Under the pieces are notes generated by a model, which did not search any database, was not told the DNA's origin, and saw only the letters and a program-made list of their open reading frames with translations. This document shows positions 1 through 9,452 of a DNA stretch of 64,000 nucleotides, in pieces; position 1 is the first letter of the stretch, and each line of letters begins with the position of its first letter. This stretch comes from JACKDX01 sp964640175 (GTDB taxonomy: Bacteria; Myxococcota_A; Polyangia; Polyangiales; GCA-016699535): NCBI GenBank assembly GCA_964640175.1, contig CAZXFW010000012.1, positions 1 to 64,000 of the forward strand. Reading direction: 5' to 3'. Both the position numbers and the translations under genes were made by a program.

Positions 1-108
1 CAAGACGGACATTCTTTCAGCCTCATACCACTGACATTCTTCCTCCTCCTTACAGTTATCCCCAATCCACTTGCCGATGCCGCATCCTATGCTACCGCTC
101 TTAGCAGT

Positions 109-1095
109 GTGTTGCAGTATTCCCCTAAACCCGCGTTGATACCACTGCTATTAAGCTTCGCGGTGTGTGGCTGCCATCCGCAGAACGAGATTAACTCCAC
201 ACGCGACCCACAGATTGATCGCTTACCTCTGGGATTGCTATCCCTTCAAAATAGCACCCCGGTCTATATGTTATCATCCGAGCAGGGAAAGCTGGTGCCT
301 TCGGACACGTTGATTGCGCATGTAGACGAGCCTGGAGAGGCCATAACGACTGTATCGATTCAAGGCTATGCAGAATTTGGTTCGCCTCCGCCGAGACAGC
401 CCCACGGATGGTGGCAACTCGGCGAATATCCACCGTTTTTCTATATAAAAATGCAAGGCCCTGCACGCTTGCAGTCGTTATTCAACAACACTCAAGAGAA
501 TGCCATTTTCCCTCAGAGCTCAGCGCATCGCTGCCCTTTGTTGACGCTGGATCCGAATGGTCGTCTTGTCCCCACCTCAAAAAGCACTTCAGCCACTGTA
601 GACGTCTATGGGCTCGAAGAACACTACGTGCAACTTGCACAACATAACATGGTTTTCGCCAGTCGAGAGTGCGTGGATGCCTTAGGGGAAAATCCATTCG
701 ACATCGAGGGCTACCTCAATGAAACGTCGTGTCCAGCGAGAGTCAAAGCAATGCAAGCGGATGCTCAACAAACCTCCAATCAAGAAGGCTATCCTTATAT
801 TATTTTCTGTTTTGACAACGATAACCGCGAAAAGGCTTGGACCTATACGGCAAAAGACACACTGGGCTATTTAAACCTGTTGCATTACAATCGCACCACC
901 GCAGTCAATCTCTACAATGTCAGCGCATCCGAAGGTGCAACAGCGACGTATGGCAATTCCGAAACTATCGTAACATCTAATGTTCGTCTTCCTTTGTTTA
1001 TCCTGGATGCCCGCGCCATGGGAGAAATTGTGATTGCAGCGGACGACGGCTCCCCTCCATTATACATCATTATCCCGGTCAATACGCCTCCGTAG
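109..1095 (+). CDS. Predicted lipoprotein of unknown function
   Basis: I do not recognise the family. With the GTG at 109 as start, the protein (328 aa) opens with a hydrophobic segment and a lipobox-like AVCGC ending at Cys22, so export and lipid anchoring are likely. The rest is a soluble, mostly beta-looking domain with several cysteines and no motif I can name. The frame stays open upstream to base 1 without a stop, and that stretch also encodes a hydrophobic run, so the true start could lie outside the window. The downstream ATPase gene starts 40 bases after the stop. Function is not inferred. Confidence 0.6.
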   Translation: MLQYSPKPALIPLLLSFAVCGCHPQNEINSTRDPQIDRLPLGLLSLQNSTPVYMLSSEQGKLVPSDTLIAHVDEPGEAITTVSIQGYAEFGSPPPRQPHGWWQLGEYPPFFYIKMQGPARLQSLFNNTQENAIFPQSSAHRCPLLTLDPNGRLVPTSKSTSATVDVYGLEEHYVQLAQHNMVFASRECVDALGENPFDIEGYLNETSCPARVKAMQADAQQTSNQEGYPYIIFCFDNDNREKAWTYTAKDTLGYLNLLHYNRTTAVNLYNVSASEGATATYGNSETIVTSNVRLPLFILDARAMGEIVIAADDGSPPLYIIIPVNTPP

Positions 1096-1135
1096 CGAAA
1101 TAAGCCGCGGTCTGATAGACTGAACGGCCCTTCCC

Positions 1136-3877
1136 ATGAAGCAAAACGAACCTTCGGATAAGCCCTGGCATGCCATGACCACCGAAGAGGTGTTGGGCTA
1201 TTGGGACAGCAACCCTGAGCATGGCCTGAGCCAAATTCAGGCGGCTGACCGTATCAAGCATCTTGGGCCTAACACACTCCCGCTTGCTCCCAAAATCAAT
1301 CCTCTTTTGCAATGTGCGCGCCAGCTCGCTGATCCTTTGGTGGGCGCACTTTTGGTTTCGGCCATGGTGGCCTTTGGGGTCGCGCTTTCGGAAGGCCCGG
1401 GCACAGGCCATGTGCTTGCACGTTTTGGAGACACCTTAGCCATCCTTTTAATCGTGACTCTCAATACAATCCTGGGATTCATTCAAGAGCGAAAGGCTGA
1501 AGCCGCACTTGATTCATTGCAGAAAATGGCATCCCCGAGTGCAAAGGCCCTGCGCGACGGGCAAGTTCGGATACTGCCCTCAATTAAGCTTGTGCCAGGC
1601 GATGTCATAGAACTTGAAGCGGGAGATTCGGTGCCTGCCGATGTTCGGCTTCTTAAAAGCGCTGAGTTCGCAACGGAAGAAGCTGCCCTGACGGGAGAGT
1701 CTATGCCCGTACTGAAAAGTTCAGATGCAGTGCTTGCTCCTGAAAGCGTATTGGCCGACCGAAACAACCTGGCATTCATGGGAACCATTGTCACCCGTGG
1801 CCGTGCGCGTGCGTTGGTTGTGCATACAGGACTGTTCACGGAAATCGGCCGCATAGGTGCGTTGATTCGTGCTGTCAAACGCGAACCCACACCGCTTGAG
1901 CTTCGCCTGGCGCGTTTTGGAAAATTCATTTTAGTAGGATGCCTGCTCATCAGTGCGGGATTGTTCGGTATAGGGATCTTTCGCCAACACGGGGAATGGG
2001 CTGTTTTGTTACTCACCGCGGTAAGCCTTGCGGTTGCCGCTATTCCCGAAGGATTGCCTGCAATAACCACCATCACCCTCGCCCTGGGGATGCAACGCAT
2101 GGCCCAACGCGGTGCACTGATTCGCAAGCTTCCTGCGGTGGAAACGCTAGGATCAGCCACCATTATTTGCAGCGATAAAACCGGCACGCTCACCCAAAAC
2201 GCGATGACCGTACGCCGCATTGAAACACTGCATGCCAGTTATGAAATCAGCGGCACTGGGCATGACACAACCGGCACCATTCAACTCGGAGAGCAAACAC
2301 TAAAAAGCCTGGATCCCATCGCACAGCGTGTGGTTCACGTCGGCGTGGTCGACAACACTGCCCATGTGCGACACCTTCCGCATGTTACGAAAGTCATTGG
2401 CGATCCCACAGAAGCTGCCTTGCTTACTTTAGGACGCAAGATTGGGCTCGAACGCGAGACGCTTTTGAGTCAAGCCACCCTTGAACGAACCATTCCTTTT
2501 GACAGCGAGCGCGGCATGATGAGCATCGTGGTTCGCTACGCAGATGGCCATCGTTACGTACATTCCAAAGGCGCCATCGAATCATTGTTGCCTCGTTGCG
2601 CATCGATTCTGACTACCGAAGGGACTGTACCTTTGGATGGGGCTCAACGCGACGAACTCCTCAAACGTGCAGAGCACCTGGCTTCACAAGCGTACCGCGT
2701 GTTAGCCATGGCAGAGCGACATGACCCTCAGGCGGATCCCGAAGAAGGCCTGACTTTTCTTGGCCTTGTCGCCATGATCGATCCACCTCGTCCTGAAGCT
2801 TTAGAAGCCGTAAATGCATGTCACGAGGCTGGTATTCGCACTGCGATGATCACCGGAGACCATAAGCTAACCGCCATTGCCATCGCCAAAGAGCTCGGCA
2901 TGTGGCACGAAAACTCCCTTGCCATCAACGGGCTTGAGCTCAACGACATGGATGATCAGCGCTTGCTGTCTATCATCGACCGCGTGGCCGTATTCGCACG
3001 TGTCACTGCAGAGCAAAAACTTCGCATTGTTAAACTACTAAAGCTCCAAGGGCATGTCGTTTCGATGACAGGCGACGGTGTCAATGATGCCCCAGCGCTC
3101 CGAGAAGCTCAAATCGGTGTGGCCATGGGTCACAGTGGCACAGACGTGGCACGTGAAGCCTCCGAAATGGTGATCAAAGACGACAATTTCGCAACAATTG
3201 TCGATGCCATCAAAGAAGGCCGTGCCATCTATCGCAACATTCAAAAATCGGTCTTTTTCCTGTTGAGTTCCAACGCAGGCCTTGTGTTCGCTGTCATTGT
3301 GAGTTCATTTTATCATTGGCCGCAGCTCACTCCTCTTCAATTGCTCTGGATCAATCTGGTCACCAATGGACTTCCTGCGTTGGCGTTGGGCGTTGACCCT
3401 TTGCAAGCCAATCAAATGCAAGAGCCGCCGCGGCCCGTCGATTCGGCGCTTCTAGGGTGGAGGGAAAACATTGGCATTCTATTGATTGGATGCATCATGG
3501 GACTAAGCGCGCTTGGCTTGTTTTTCATTCCTGACATTGCGCCCGGATTTTTCTCAGGAATGCCTAAAGGCCAGATCATGGAACGCGCACGTTCTATGGC
3601 ATTTACGATGTTGGCACTTGCCCCATTGGCACACGCATTCAACTGCCGAAGTATGCGAGTGTCGATATTCCAAGTTGGTATCTCTCAAAATATCTGGCTT
3701 TGGGTTGCGGTCGTCCTAAGCCTGGGGATTCACCTTGTCACTATCTTCGTGCCTGAGCTTCACCCCGTGTTTAAAACTCACTTTCTGACTCAACAGGAAT
3801 GGATCGTGGTGATAGGTCTTTCGCTTTTACCGATCCCAGTGTTTGAGCTCTACAAGCTCGCTGTTCGTCGTCTCTAA
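1136..3877 (+). CDS. P-type cation-transporting ATPase (P2/Ca2+-ATPase-like)
   Basis: Membrane ATP-driven cation pump, 913 aa, the usual length. Visible landmarks in order: cation-ATPase N-terminal domain (residues 12-70), actuator TGES (186-189), TM4 PEGLP (304-308), phosphorylation site DKTGT with Asp347, and the hinge TGDGVNDAP near residue 645, followed by C-terminal membrane helices. The family is the SERCA/PMR1-like P2 group. Two ion-site positions differ from SERCA: the TM5 motif reads SSNAGL where SERCA has SSNVGE, and TM6 reads NLVTNG (Asn744) where SERCA has NLVTDG. The transported ion is therefore uncertain. The 3' end overlaps the convergent putA gene by 4 bases. Confidence 0.93.
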   Translation: MKQNEPSDKPWHAMTTEEVLGYWDSNPEHGLSQIQAADRIKHLGPNTLPLAPKINPLLQCARQLADPLVGALLVSAMVAFGVALSEGPGTGHVLARFGDTLAILLIVTLNTILGFIQERKAEAALDSLQKMASPSAKALRDGQVRILPSIKLVPGDVIELEAGDSVPADVRLLKSAEFATEEAALTGESMPVLKSSDAVLAPESVLADRNNLAFMGTIVTRGRARALVVHTGLFTEIGRIGALIRAVKREPTPLELRLARFGKFILVGCLLISAGLFGIGIFRQHGEWAVLLLTAVSLAVAAIPEGLPAITTITLALGMQRMAQRGALIRKLPAVETLGSATIICSDKTGTLTQNAMTVRRIETLHASYEISGTGHDTTGTIQLGEQTLKSLDPIAQRVVHVGVVDNTAHVRHLPHVTKVIGDPTEAALLTLGRKIGLERETLLSQATLERTIPFDSERGMMSIVVRYADGHRYVHSKGAIESLLPRCASILTTEGTVPLDGAQRDELLKRAEHLASQAYRVLAMAERHDPQADPEEGLTFLGLVAMIDPPRPEALEAVNACHEAGIRTAMITGDHKLTAIAIAKELGMWHENSLAINGLELNDMDDQRLLSIIDRVAVFARVTAEQKLRIVKLLKLQGHVVSMTGDGVNDAPALREAQIGVAMGHSGTDVAREASEMVIKDDNFATIVDAIKEGRAIYRNIQKSVFFLLSSNAGLVFAVIVSSFYHWPQLTPLQLLWINLVTNGLPALALGVDPLQANQMQEPPRPVDSALLGWRENIGILLIGCIMGLSALGLFFIPDIAPGFFSGMPKGQIMERARSMAFTMLALAPLAHAFNCRSMRVSIFQVGISQNIWLWVAVVLSLGIHLVTIFVPELHPVFKTHFLTQQEWIVVIGLSLLPIPVFELYKLAVRRL

Positions 3878-6873
3878 CACTCACGCAGGCTTTCGGGAGC
3901 AAAGCCTCGTCGTTGCGTATTTTCTGTCACACAACGCGCATCTGCAAACTCACGTAAGTACCCAGGCCCTCCTGCCTTGATTCCTCCTCCACTCATGGCA
4001 AACCCTCCAAACGGCTGCCTAAACACCAATGCGCCGGTACATCCACGGTTCAAATACAAGTTGCCCACGCGAAAATCCCGCTTCGCTTGCTCCAAATGAC
4101 TGGGCATTCTCGAAAACACTGCGCCCGTCAAGGCATAGTCCGTGCCAACCGCAACGTCCAATGCATGCGCAAAATCTTTCGCCCGGTACAATGCCACTAT
4201 TGGACCAAACAACTCTTCTTGCATCAACATGTGATTTGGATCGGAAATCTCCAAAATAGCACATGGCACGTAGCATCCGCTCTGAGGCACACGCGATTGA
4301 TACAACGATGTAACGCCTTGAGGCAGGGAACCAAGCACACTCAATAAACGTGCCTGCGTCTCTTCGTCGATCACAGGTCCCACTTTAGTACTTGGCTCGT
4401 GCGCCGGGCCTATACACAAACTTTCCGTCGCTGCGATTAAGCGTGTTTTAAACTCATCATAGATACTGTCCAATACCAAAATACGACTGCATGCCGAGCA
4501 TTTTTGTCCCGCATAGCCAAACGCACTTTCGATCGTTTCTAAAATCGCTTCATCGAGATCGGCATCTTCATCGACGATGATGGCGTTTTTGCCGCCCATT
4601 TCTGAGACCACGCGTTTAATGTGCCGCTGGCCCGGCTTGGTCGCCGAGGCCTGCTCACGAATACGTAGCCCGACGGCCTTGCTCCCTGTAAAGGCGATTG
4701 TCGCAACCCTTGGGTCATTCACCATCCAAGGACCGACTTCTTCGCCAATGCCAGGCAGGCAATGAATCACATCTGGAGGAAACCCCACTTCACGCATATG
4801 TTCATAAAGCGCATGGCCTACCGCGCTGGCTTGTTCGGCTGGTTTCATTAACACGGTGTTTCCTGCAACAAGCGCCGCCGTGGTCATTCCACATAGAATC
4901 GCTAACGGAAAATTCCATGGCGCAATCACCACAGCCACACCTCTTCCCTCGTAACTCAGCCAATTGATCTCCCCTGGCAGGGCTGCTTGAAGATGCGCAT
5001 CAAGCTCGGCAAGTGCCTGGCGTGCGTAATACCGGCAAAAATCTACCGCTTCGGCCACCTCGGCATCAGCATCATACCAAGGTTTTCCTACCTCCCAGCT
5101 GATCAATGCAGCCAATGCATCACGGTTTTTTTGCAATTGCTCCCCCAAGCGTTCAAGCAGCATGGCACGCTCTTTTACCGCCATCTGGTTCCAAGCAGGC
5201 CATGCTTGCGTTGCCGCCAAAAGCGCATCATTCACATCAGAAGCGTCTGCCATGGAAACCGTAGCCACGGTGATGGAAGGCTCGTAAGGACAGGTGCGTG
5301 TTATCGTCCTATCGTGACGTCGTGGCTTTCCGCTGATCATCACAGGCACGTTTCTTGGAAAACTCTTTGGCATCTCAGCCATGGCTTGAGCAAACGCCTG
5401 TTTACGCGAAATGTCAGTAAAATCTGTGGCCGGACAGTTCACAAAAGGGGTGTTAAGATCAGCCTCCTCTGACGTTGCAGATTCATGGACTGTAACCCGA
5501 GGACGAGGCGGCATTAAAAGCTCCTCAGGGCTTTTCTGATCATGGGCGTATAACCGCACAAAACTCTCGTTTGAAGTATTTTCCAACAAGCGTCGCACCA
5601 AATACGCCATACCAGGCAAAAGCTCGCCAATCGGTGCATACACCCGGACGCGATGCCCTCTTTGACAGAGCACAGCGCGTTCCGCCTCAGCCATTCCATA
5701 AAGCACTTGTAGCTCGTATGCAGACAATGGAATGCCTCGTCGCTCAGCCGCACACACCGCATAACTGAGGGAACGGATATTGTGACTGGCAAATGCTGGC
5801 CATAGGTCATCCACCGCATCCAACAACTCTTCGCAGAGTTTCTCGTAGCTCGCATCCGTAGCAGCTTTGTCTTGCAACACAGGGCATGTCCAGCCCTGTT
5901 GCTTGGCCTTGAGCACTTCGACATCCCAGTATGCACCTTTAACGAGCCGTACCGTAAAGGGGGTTCCTCGCTTCCTAGCAAGCTCTCGAAGACGGCGTAA
6001 ATCCTCTGAAGCGACACGTAAATAGGCTTGAAGCACCACACCGAGGTGTGGCCAGTGACGAAGTGCTTCATGGCACACAAGTTTTTCAAATACCGCATAC
6101 GTGATCTCATGCCACTGCCAATCTTCCATATCCAAATTGATAAAAGCACCCTGCGCTTTGGCTTCGACACACAACGGAACGAGGCGTGCATTGATAGCAG
6201 AAACAGCACTCTCCACATCCACAACGTCCGCCTGGGAGTACAATGAAGAAATCTTGATGCTCAGATTGACACGCGGCAACGTTCCCACGTGGTTACGATC
6301 CTGCACCGGCTGTGATTTCCATTGAGCCACCCGAGGCACAAGCCCATGGATGATGGACCGATAATACGCGGCATACCGATCCGCTTCACGTTCGCTTAAA
6401 CAGGCTTCTCCCAGCGCATCCACGCTAAAGCCCAGCCCTTGACGCCAAAGCGCTTCGAGCACTTTTGAGGCCTCTTCACTGTCTTGGCCCGCAATAAACC
6501 TACGCGCCAGCCCTTCAACATTGCCACGGATGCGCGACGTAGCCAGATGAGAACCTATCCCACTGGAAGCCACCTTCAGAACCCCTGCAATGGCTTTCGG
6601 CAAAGGACGTTCTGGCTTGAGCAAGTACTCACGGACATGCACTTTCACCTGTTCAGCGGTTTGCAATGTTGGAAGCACATCTACAAAACGAAACAGATCT
6701 GTTTTAAACGATGCATCGTGCATCGCCCAATCCAACAGGCGTCCCTGCCAGTACTGAGCATCGAAGATCCCGGCCCCTCGCTTCTGTATGTTCTTCAACA
6801 ATTCGCGACCGAGCCGTTGGACATCCGCTTCGATCGCGTGTTCTTTTGACACCGTTCCAGGCAAATCCACCAT
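3874..6873 (-). CDS. putA: Bifunctional proline dehydrogenase / 1-pyrroline-5-carboxylate dehydrogenase
   Basis: Oxidises proline to glutamate in two steps: FAD-dependent proline dehydrogenase, then NAD-dependent P5C/glutamate semialdehyde dehydrogenase. At 999 aa it is the short form without the N-terminal DNA-binding repressor domain of E. coli PutA. The N-terminal half is the PRODH barrel (about 80-450; motifs RLVKGAYWD and SHNIRS). The C-terminal half is an aldehyde dehydrogenase (about 500-980) with FTGSKAVG, the catalytic Glu in SEMGGK near residue 757 and the catalytic Cys in GQKCSACSR near 790. It ends convergently against the P-type ATPase gene and starts 170 bp from mglB, which is divergent. 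Confidence 0.95.
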   Translation of the reverse strand: MVDLPGTVSKEHAIEADVQRLGRELLKNIQKRGAGIFDAQYWQGRLLDWAMHDASFKTDLFRFVDVLPTLQTAEQVKVHVREYLLKPERPLPKAIAGVLKVASSGIGSHLATSRIRGNVEGLARRFIAGQDSEEASKVLEALWRQGLGFSVDALGEACLSEREADRYAAYYRSIIHGLVPRVAQWKSQPVQDRNHVGTLPRVNLSIKISSLYSQADVVDVESAVSAINARLVPLCVEAKAQGAFINLDMEDWQWHEITYAVFEKLVCHEALRHWPHLGVVLQAYLRVASEDLRRLRELARKRGTPFTVRLVKGAYWDVEVLKAKQQGWTCPVLQDKAATDASYEKLCEELLDAVDDLWPAFASHNIRSLSYAVCAAERRGIPLSAYELQVLYGMAEAERAVLCQRGHRVRVYAPIGELLPGMAYLVRRLLENTSNESFVRLYAHDQKSPEELLMPPRPRVTVHESATSEEADLNTPFVNCPATDFTDISRKQAFAQAMAEMPKSFPRNVPVMISGKPRRHDRTITRTCPYEPSITVATVSMADASDVNDALLAATQAWPAWNQMAVKERAMLLERLGEQLQKNRDALAALISWEVGKPWYDADAEVAEAVDFCRYYARQALAELDAHLQAALPGEINWLSYEGRGVAVVIAPWNFPLAILCGMTTAALVAGNTVLMKPAEQASAVGHALYEHMREVGFPPDVIHCLPGIGEEVGPWMVNDPRVATIAFTGSKAVGLRIREQASATKPGQRHIKRVVSEMGGKNAIIVDEDADLDEAILETIESAFGYAGQKCSACSRILVLDSIYDEFKTRLIAATESLCIGPAHEPSTKVGPVIDEETQARLLSVLGSLPQGVTSLYQSRVPQSGCYVPCAILEISDPNHMLMQEELFGPIVALYRAKDFAHALDVAVGTDYALTGAVFSRMPSHLEQAKRDFRVGNLYLNRGCTGALVFRQPFGGFAMSGGGIKAGGPGYLREFADARCVTENTQRRGFAPESLREC

Positions 6874-6934
6874 GGCCGCAATTGTAATCGCGATGGATCT
6901 GAACTTCCATATAATGCCAGAACACGCTAAGAGG

Positions 6935-7003
6935 CCAGAGCCCTGAAAGAAGCAATTTTTGGATGGGATTGCCCAACAACTTTACGCAAAGCCTAGGCTC
7001 TGG
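6935..7003 (+). promoter_or_regulatory. Long-range stem in the mglBA leader
   Basis: An 8-bp perfect inverted repeat, CCAGAGCC at 6935-6942 and GGCTCTGG at 6996-7003, encloses 53 bases in the putA-mglB gap. A TATAAT box at 6910-6915 lies just before it, although I see no good -35 at standard spacing. If transcription starts near 6922, the repeat would fold within the 5' leader of mglB. A regulatory role is inference. Confidence 0.35.
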
Positions 7004-7007
7004 TACG

Positions 7008-7029
7008 AAAATAAACGTACGTCTATTTT
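7008..7029. promoter_or_regulatory. Near-perfect 22-bp palindrome upstream of mglB
   Basis: Arms AAAATA (7008-7013) and TATTTT (7024-7029) flank the self-complementary core ACGTACGT (7015-7022). Ten of eleven base pairs match; only the 7014/7023 pair fails. It ends 13 bases before the mglB ATG, with the purine-rich AAGAGAG ribosome site just after it. This is what an operator for a dimeric regulator looks like, but the regulator is unknown. Confidence 0.5.
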
Positions 7030-7042
7030 AAGAGAGTTATCC

Positions 7043-7525
7043 ATGAGCAGCCCGCAGATGGTGATGTATGAAGAAGAGTTCAATCAGATCCAAGCGATCG
7101 TGGACCGGCTCGTGGCAGAGGCTAACGCACGCGTTGTCTTTATTATCGACAAAAATGGTCAGCTCATTGCAGCAGCAGGTGAAACAGAACAGTTAGACAC
7201 CACTTCCCTCGCGTCACTCACAGCAGGCAATATCGCTGCTACCGGGGGCATGGCCAAGTTGCTAAGAGAAAATGAATTCACCACCCAGTTTCATGAAGGT
7301 GAAAAAGCCAACATCCACATTCAGCTCGTCGGAAACCGTGTCATTCTTGTGGTGATCTTCGACAATAAAACCAGCCTTGGCCTCGTACGTCTGAGGGTCA
7401 AACGCTCCAGCGAAGAGCTCAATCGTATTTTTGAGGCTCTTTTAAGCAAGGTACAAGATCCCAACCGAGAAACACCTTTTGCTGAAATCACAGACGACGA
7501 CATCGACAATCTGTTTAACGACTGA
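7043..7525 (+). CDS. mglB: MglB, roadblock/LC7 GAP for MglA
   Basis: Roadblock/LC7 protein, 160 aa. In Myxococcus MglB is the GTPase-activating partner of MglA, sits at the lagging pole and sets front-rear polarity for gliding and pilus-driven motility. The match to Myxococcus MglB is strong over the full length, including VMYEEEF near the start, DTTSLASLTAGN, and the acidic tail EITDDDIDNLF. The ATG at 7043 is chosen because it gives the usual family N terminus; an upstream in-frame start at 6959 would add 28 unconserved residues and run through the palindrome. mglA follows 23 bp downstream, so the two are almost certainly co-transcribed. Confidence 0.96.
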   Translation: MSSPQMVMYEEEFNQIQAIVDRLVAEANARVVFIIDKNGQLIAAAGETEQLDTTSLASLTAGNIAATGGMAKLLRENEFTTQFHEGEKANIHIQLVGNRVILVVIFDNKTSLGLVRLRVKRSSEELNRIFEALLSKVQDPNRETPFAEITDDDIDNLFND

Positions 7526-7548
7526 GGAGCGCAGAAACTGGACTAACG

Positions 7549-8136
7549 ATGTCTTTCATCAACTACCTTTCACGCGAAATCAACTGCAAAATCGTTTACT
7601 ACGGGCCTGGTCTCTGCGGGAAAACGACTAACCTTCAATACATTTACAATAAGACCAATCCTGAGGCCAAAGGCAAGATGATCTCGCTGGCCACAGAAAC
7701 TGAACGCACTCTGTTCTTCGATTTCCTGCCCCTGGCCTTAGGAGAAATCCGCGGCTTTAAAACACGGTTTCATTTGTACACCGTGCCTGGTCAGGTGTTT
7801 TACGATGCCTCACGGAAGTTAATTCTTAAAGGCGTCGATGGGGTTGTATTCGTGGCTGATTCCCAGATCGCTCGCATGGAAGCCAATGCCGAATCCTTGG
7901 AAAACCTAAGAATCAACCTGGCTGAGCAAGGCTATTCCCTTGATAAGCTGCCCTATGTGATTCAATACAATAAGCGTGACATGCCAGGCATCGCTTCCGT
8001 CGAGGAGCTTCGAGCCATGCTCAATCCCACCGGCGTGCCTGACTTTGAAGCCACGGCGCCTACCGGCATGGGTGTATTTGAGACGCTCAAGGCCGTAGCC
8101 AAGCTCGTCTTGACGGAGCTCAAGCGAGGCGGCTAA
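7549..8136 (+). CDS. mglA: MglA, Ras-like small GTPase of cell polarity
   Basis: Small Ras-superfamily GTPase, 195 aa, that controls reversals and assembly of motility machines at the leading pole in Myxococcus. Visible motifs: P-loop GPGLCGKTT (residues about 19-27), the G2/G3 region with TVPGQVFYDASRK in place of the usual DxxG, and the guanine-specificity motif NKRD near residue 142. The sequence is nearly collinear with Myxococcus MglA from the first residue (MSFINY) to the last (ELKxGG). A GAGGAG ribosome site lies in the 23-bp gap after mglB. A glycosidase-like gene follows 11 bp later and may share the transcript. Confidence 0.97.
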   Translation: MSFINYLSREINCKIVYYGPGLCGKTTNLQYIYNKTNPEAKGKMISLATETERTLFFDFLPLALGEIRGFKTRFHLYTVPGQVFYDASRKLILKGVDGVVFVADSQIARMEANAESLENLRINLAEQGYSLDKLPYVIQYNKRDMPGIASVEELRAMLNPTGVPDFEATAPTGMGVFETLKAVAKLVLTELKRGG

Positions 8137-8147
8137 TCCTCGCCTTC

Positions 8148-9308
8148 ATGACAACCGGATCACGACGGCTTTACGTTGGCTTGGCACTCTCTGCTACGCT
8201 CATCCTAGGACTGAGCGCCACGGCCCTGGCGGAGCCCAACCCCCCGTTGCCGCGCGGCGCCGAAGGGTGGCGACAGACGGGATTTTCTGCCATGCGCGGC
8301 GTCACCATTGGGCCTATTGAATCAAGCCAACAACCTGGACGCGGCTACGGAACCGCGTATAGCGCCGCGTTACTCGACCATCTCAAAGCCATGGGAGTCA
8401 ACTGGATTGCCATCACACCCTATGGCCGCATGTGGAATGACAGCAGCACCACCATCACCATGGATTTTGAAGCGCCCTACGAGGTTAACCGCCAAGCACT
8501 CAAACGCATGGTGGAACAAGCGCACGCACGCGGACTTCATGTGTTTATGGTTCCTCATTTATGGATGGAAGCTGGTGGAGACCGCCGCACCATTAACCCA
8601 GGCTCACCCCAGCGATGGGAAGCTTTTCTCACGGCTTACCATGAGTTCATGCTGGCATGGGCGAAAGACGCGGGCGCTTGGGGCGTAGACATGTTTGCCA
8701 TTGGACAGGAATGCCAATCCTTTTCTGGGCGTTACTACACGTTTTGGAAAAAACTCATCCAAGACGTACGCAACGTGTTTTCTGGCTTAGTGACCTACAG
8801 CGCTAACTGGTATCTCGAACCTGTCGATGTGTTGTTTTGGGATCGTTTGGACCTCATTGGCATCAATGCATTTTACGAACTCGCTTGGGACAACGACGAC
8901 GCTTACGAAAACCAAATCAAAGCCAACGAAGCACTTCTGGAGCTCAAAGCCCTTGTGCTCACTGTGGACAAGCCTTTGATCTTCACCGAAATCGGCTACA
9001 CCAACCGTCAAGGCACACTCCGACAACCCTGGCGCTGGCCGGAACACAGCGACCATGTCGTCATGGATGATGAAGCGCAAATCAGGGGCTTCAAAGCCAT
9101 GTTTAACGCGTTTTTGCCACAGCGATGGTTTGCGGGCCTGTTTCTCTGGCGTTATTACGCCAACCTAAACGATATCTCCCAAGAACCCCATTGGGGGTTT
9201 TCTCCCCATGGCAAACCTGCCGAAAAATTTCTTCAACAAGCATTCCAGCAGCGTTGGGCGGCAGATCCGAGCCCCTGGCCCTGGGAAATCCCCTCAAAGC
9301 CAAGGTAA
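8148..9308 (+). CDS. Exported GH113-like TIM-barrel glycosidase
   Basis: A 386-aa protein with an N-terminal signal peptide (basic start, hydrophobic 10-28, ALA site) and a TIM-barrel fold similar to the GH113 group, where beta-mannanase activity is known. The likely acid/base Glu188 lies in FAIGQE and the likely nucleophile Glu281 in FTEIGY; other barrel motifs include RGVTIGP, NWIAITPYG and LIGINAFYEL. It begins 11 bp after mglA, so it is probably in the mglBA operon or reads through from it. The substrate is not established by the sequence; mannan is an inference from the family. The gene before FtsE is separated by a 99-bp-plus gap. Confidence 0.75.
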   Translation: MTTGSRRLYVGLALSATLILGLSATALAEPNPPLPRGAEGWRQTGFSAMRGVTIGPIESSQQPGRGYGTAYSAALLDHLKAMGVNWIAITPYGRMWNDSSTTITMDFEAPYEVNRQALKRMVEQAHARGLHVFMVPHLWMEAGGDRRTINPGSPQRWEAFLTAYHEFMLAWAKDAGAWGVDMFAIGQECQSFSGRYYTFWKKLIQDVRNVFSGLVTYSANWYLEPVDVLFWDRLDLIGINAFYELAWDNDDAYENQIKANEALLELKALVLTVDKPLIFTEIGYTNRQGTLRQPWRWPEHSDHVVMDDEAQIRGFKAMFNAFLPQRWFAGLFLWRYYANLNDISQEPHWGFSPHGKPAEKFLQQAFQQRWAADPSPWPWEIPSKPR

Positions 9309-9371
9309 CTAACTACAACTATTACATAGTTCATCAAATTTCCCCATTAGGAAACTAGATATTCAATTTGT

Positions 9372-9389
9372 CCTACATGTAGGTTTTTT
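9372..9389 (+). terminator. Possible weak terminator after the glycosidase gene
   Basis: The perfect 12-bp palindrome CCTACATGTAGG (9372-9383) is followed at once by six T residues. The stem is short and AT-containing, so termination would be weak. It could instead be an operator for the ftsE gene that starts 70-80 bases later. Confidence 0.35.
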
Positions 9390-9452
9390 GGATATATCGA
9401 CTACACTTTGCTACCTATTCCAAAGACGCATCGTTTACCGTCTCGGAGGGTT

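Noticed and set aside
9408..9452. TTG at 9408 as the ftsE start
   Set aside because: The ATG at 9453 has GGAGGG ahead of it and removes unconserved residues.
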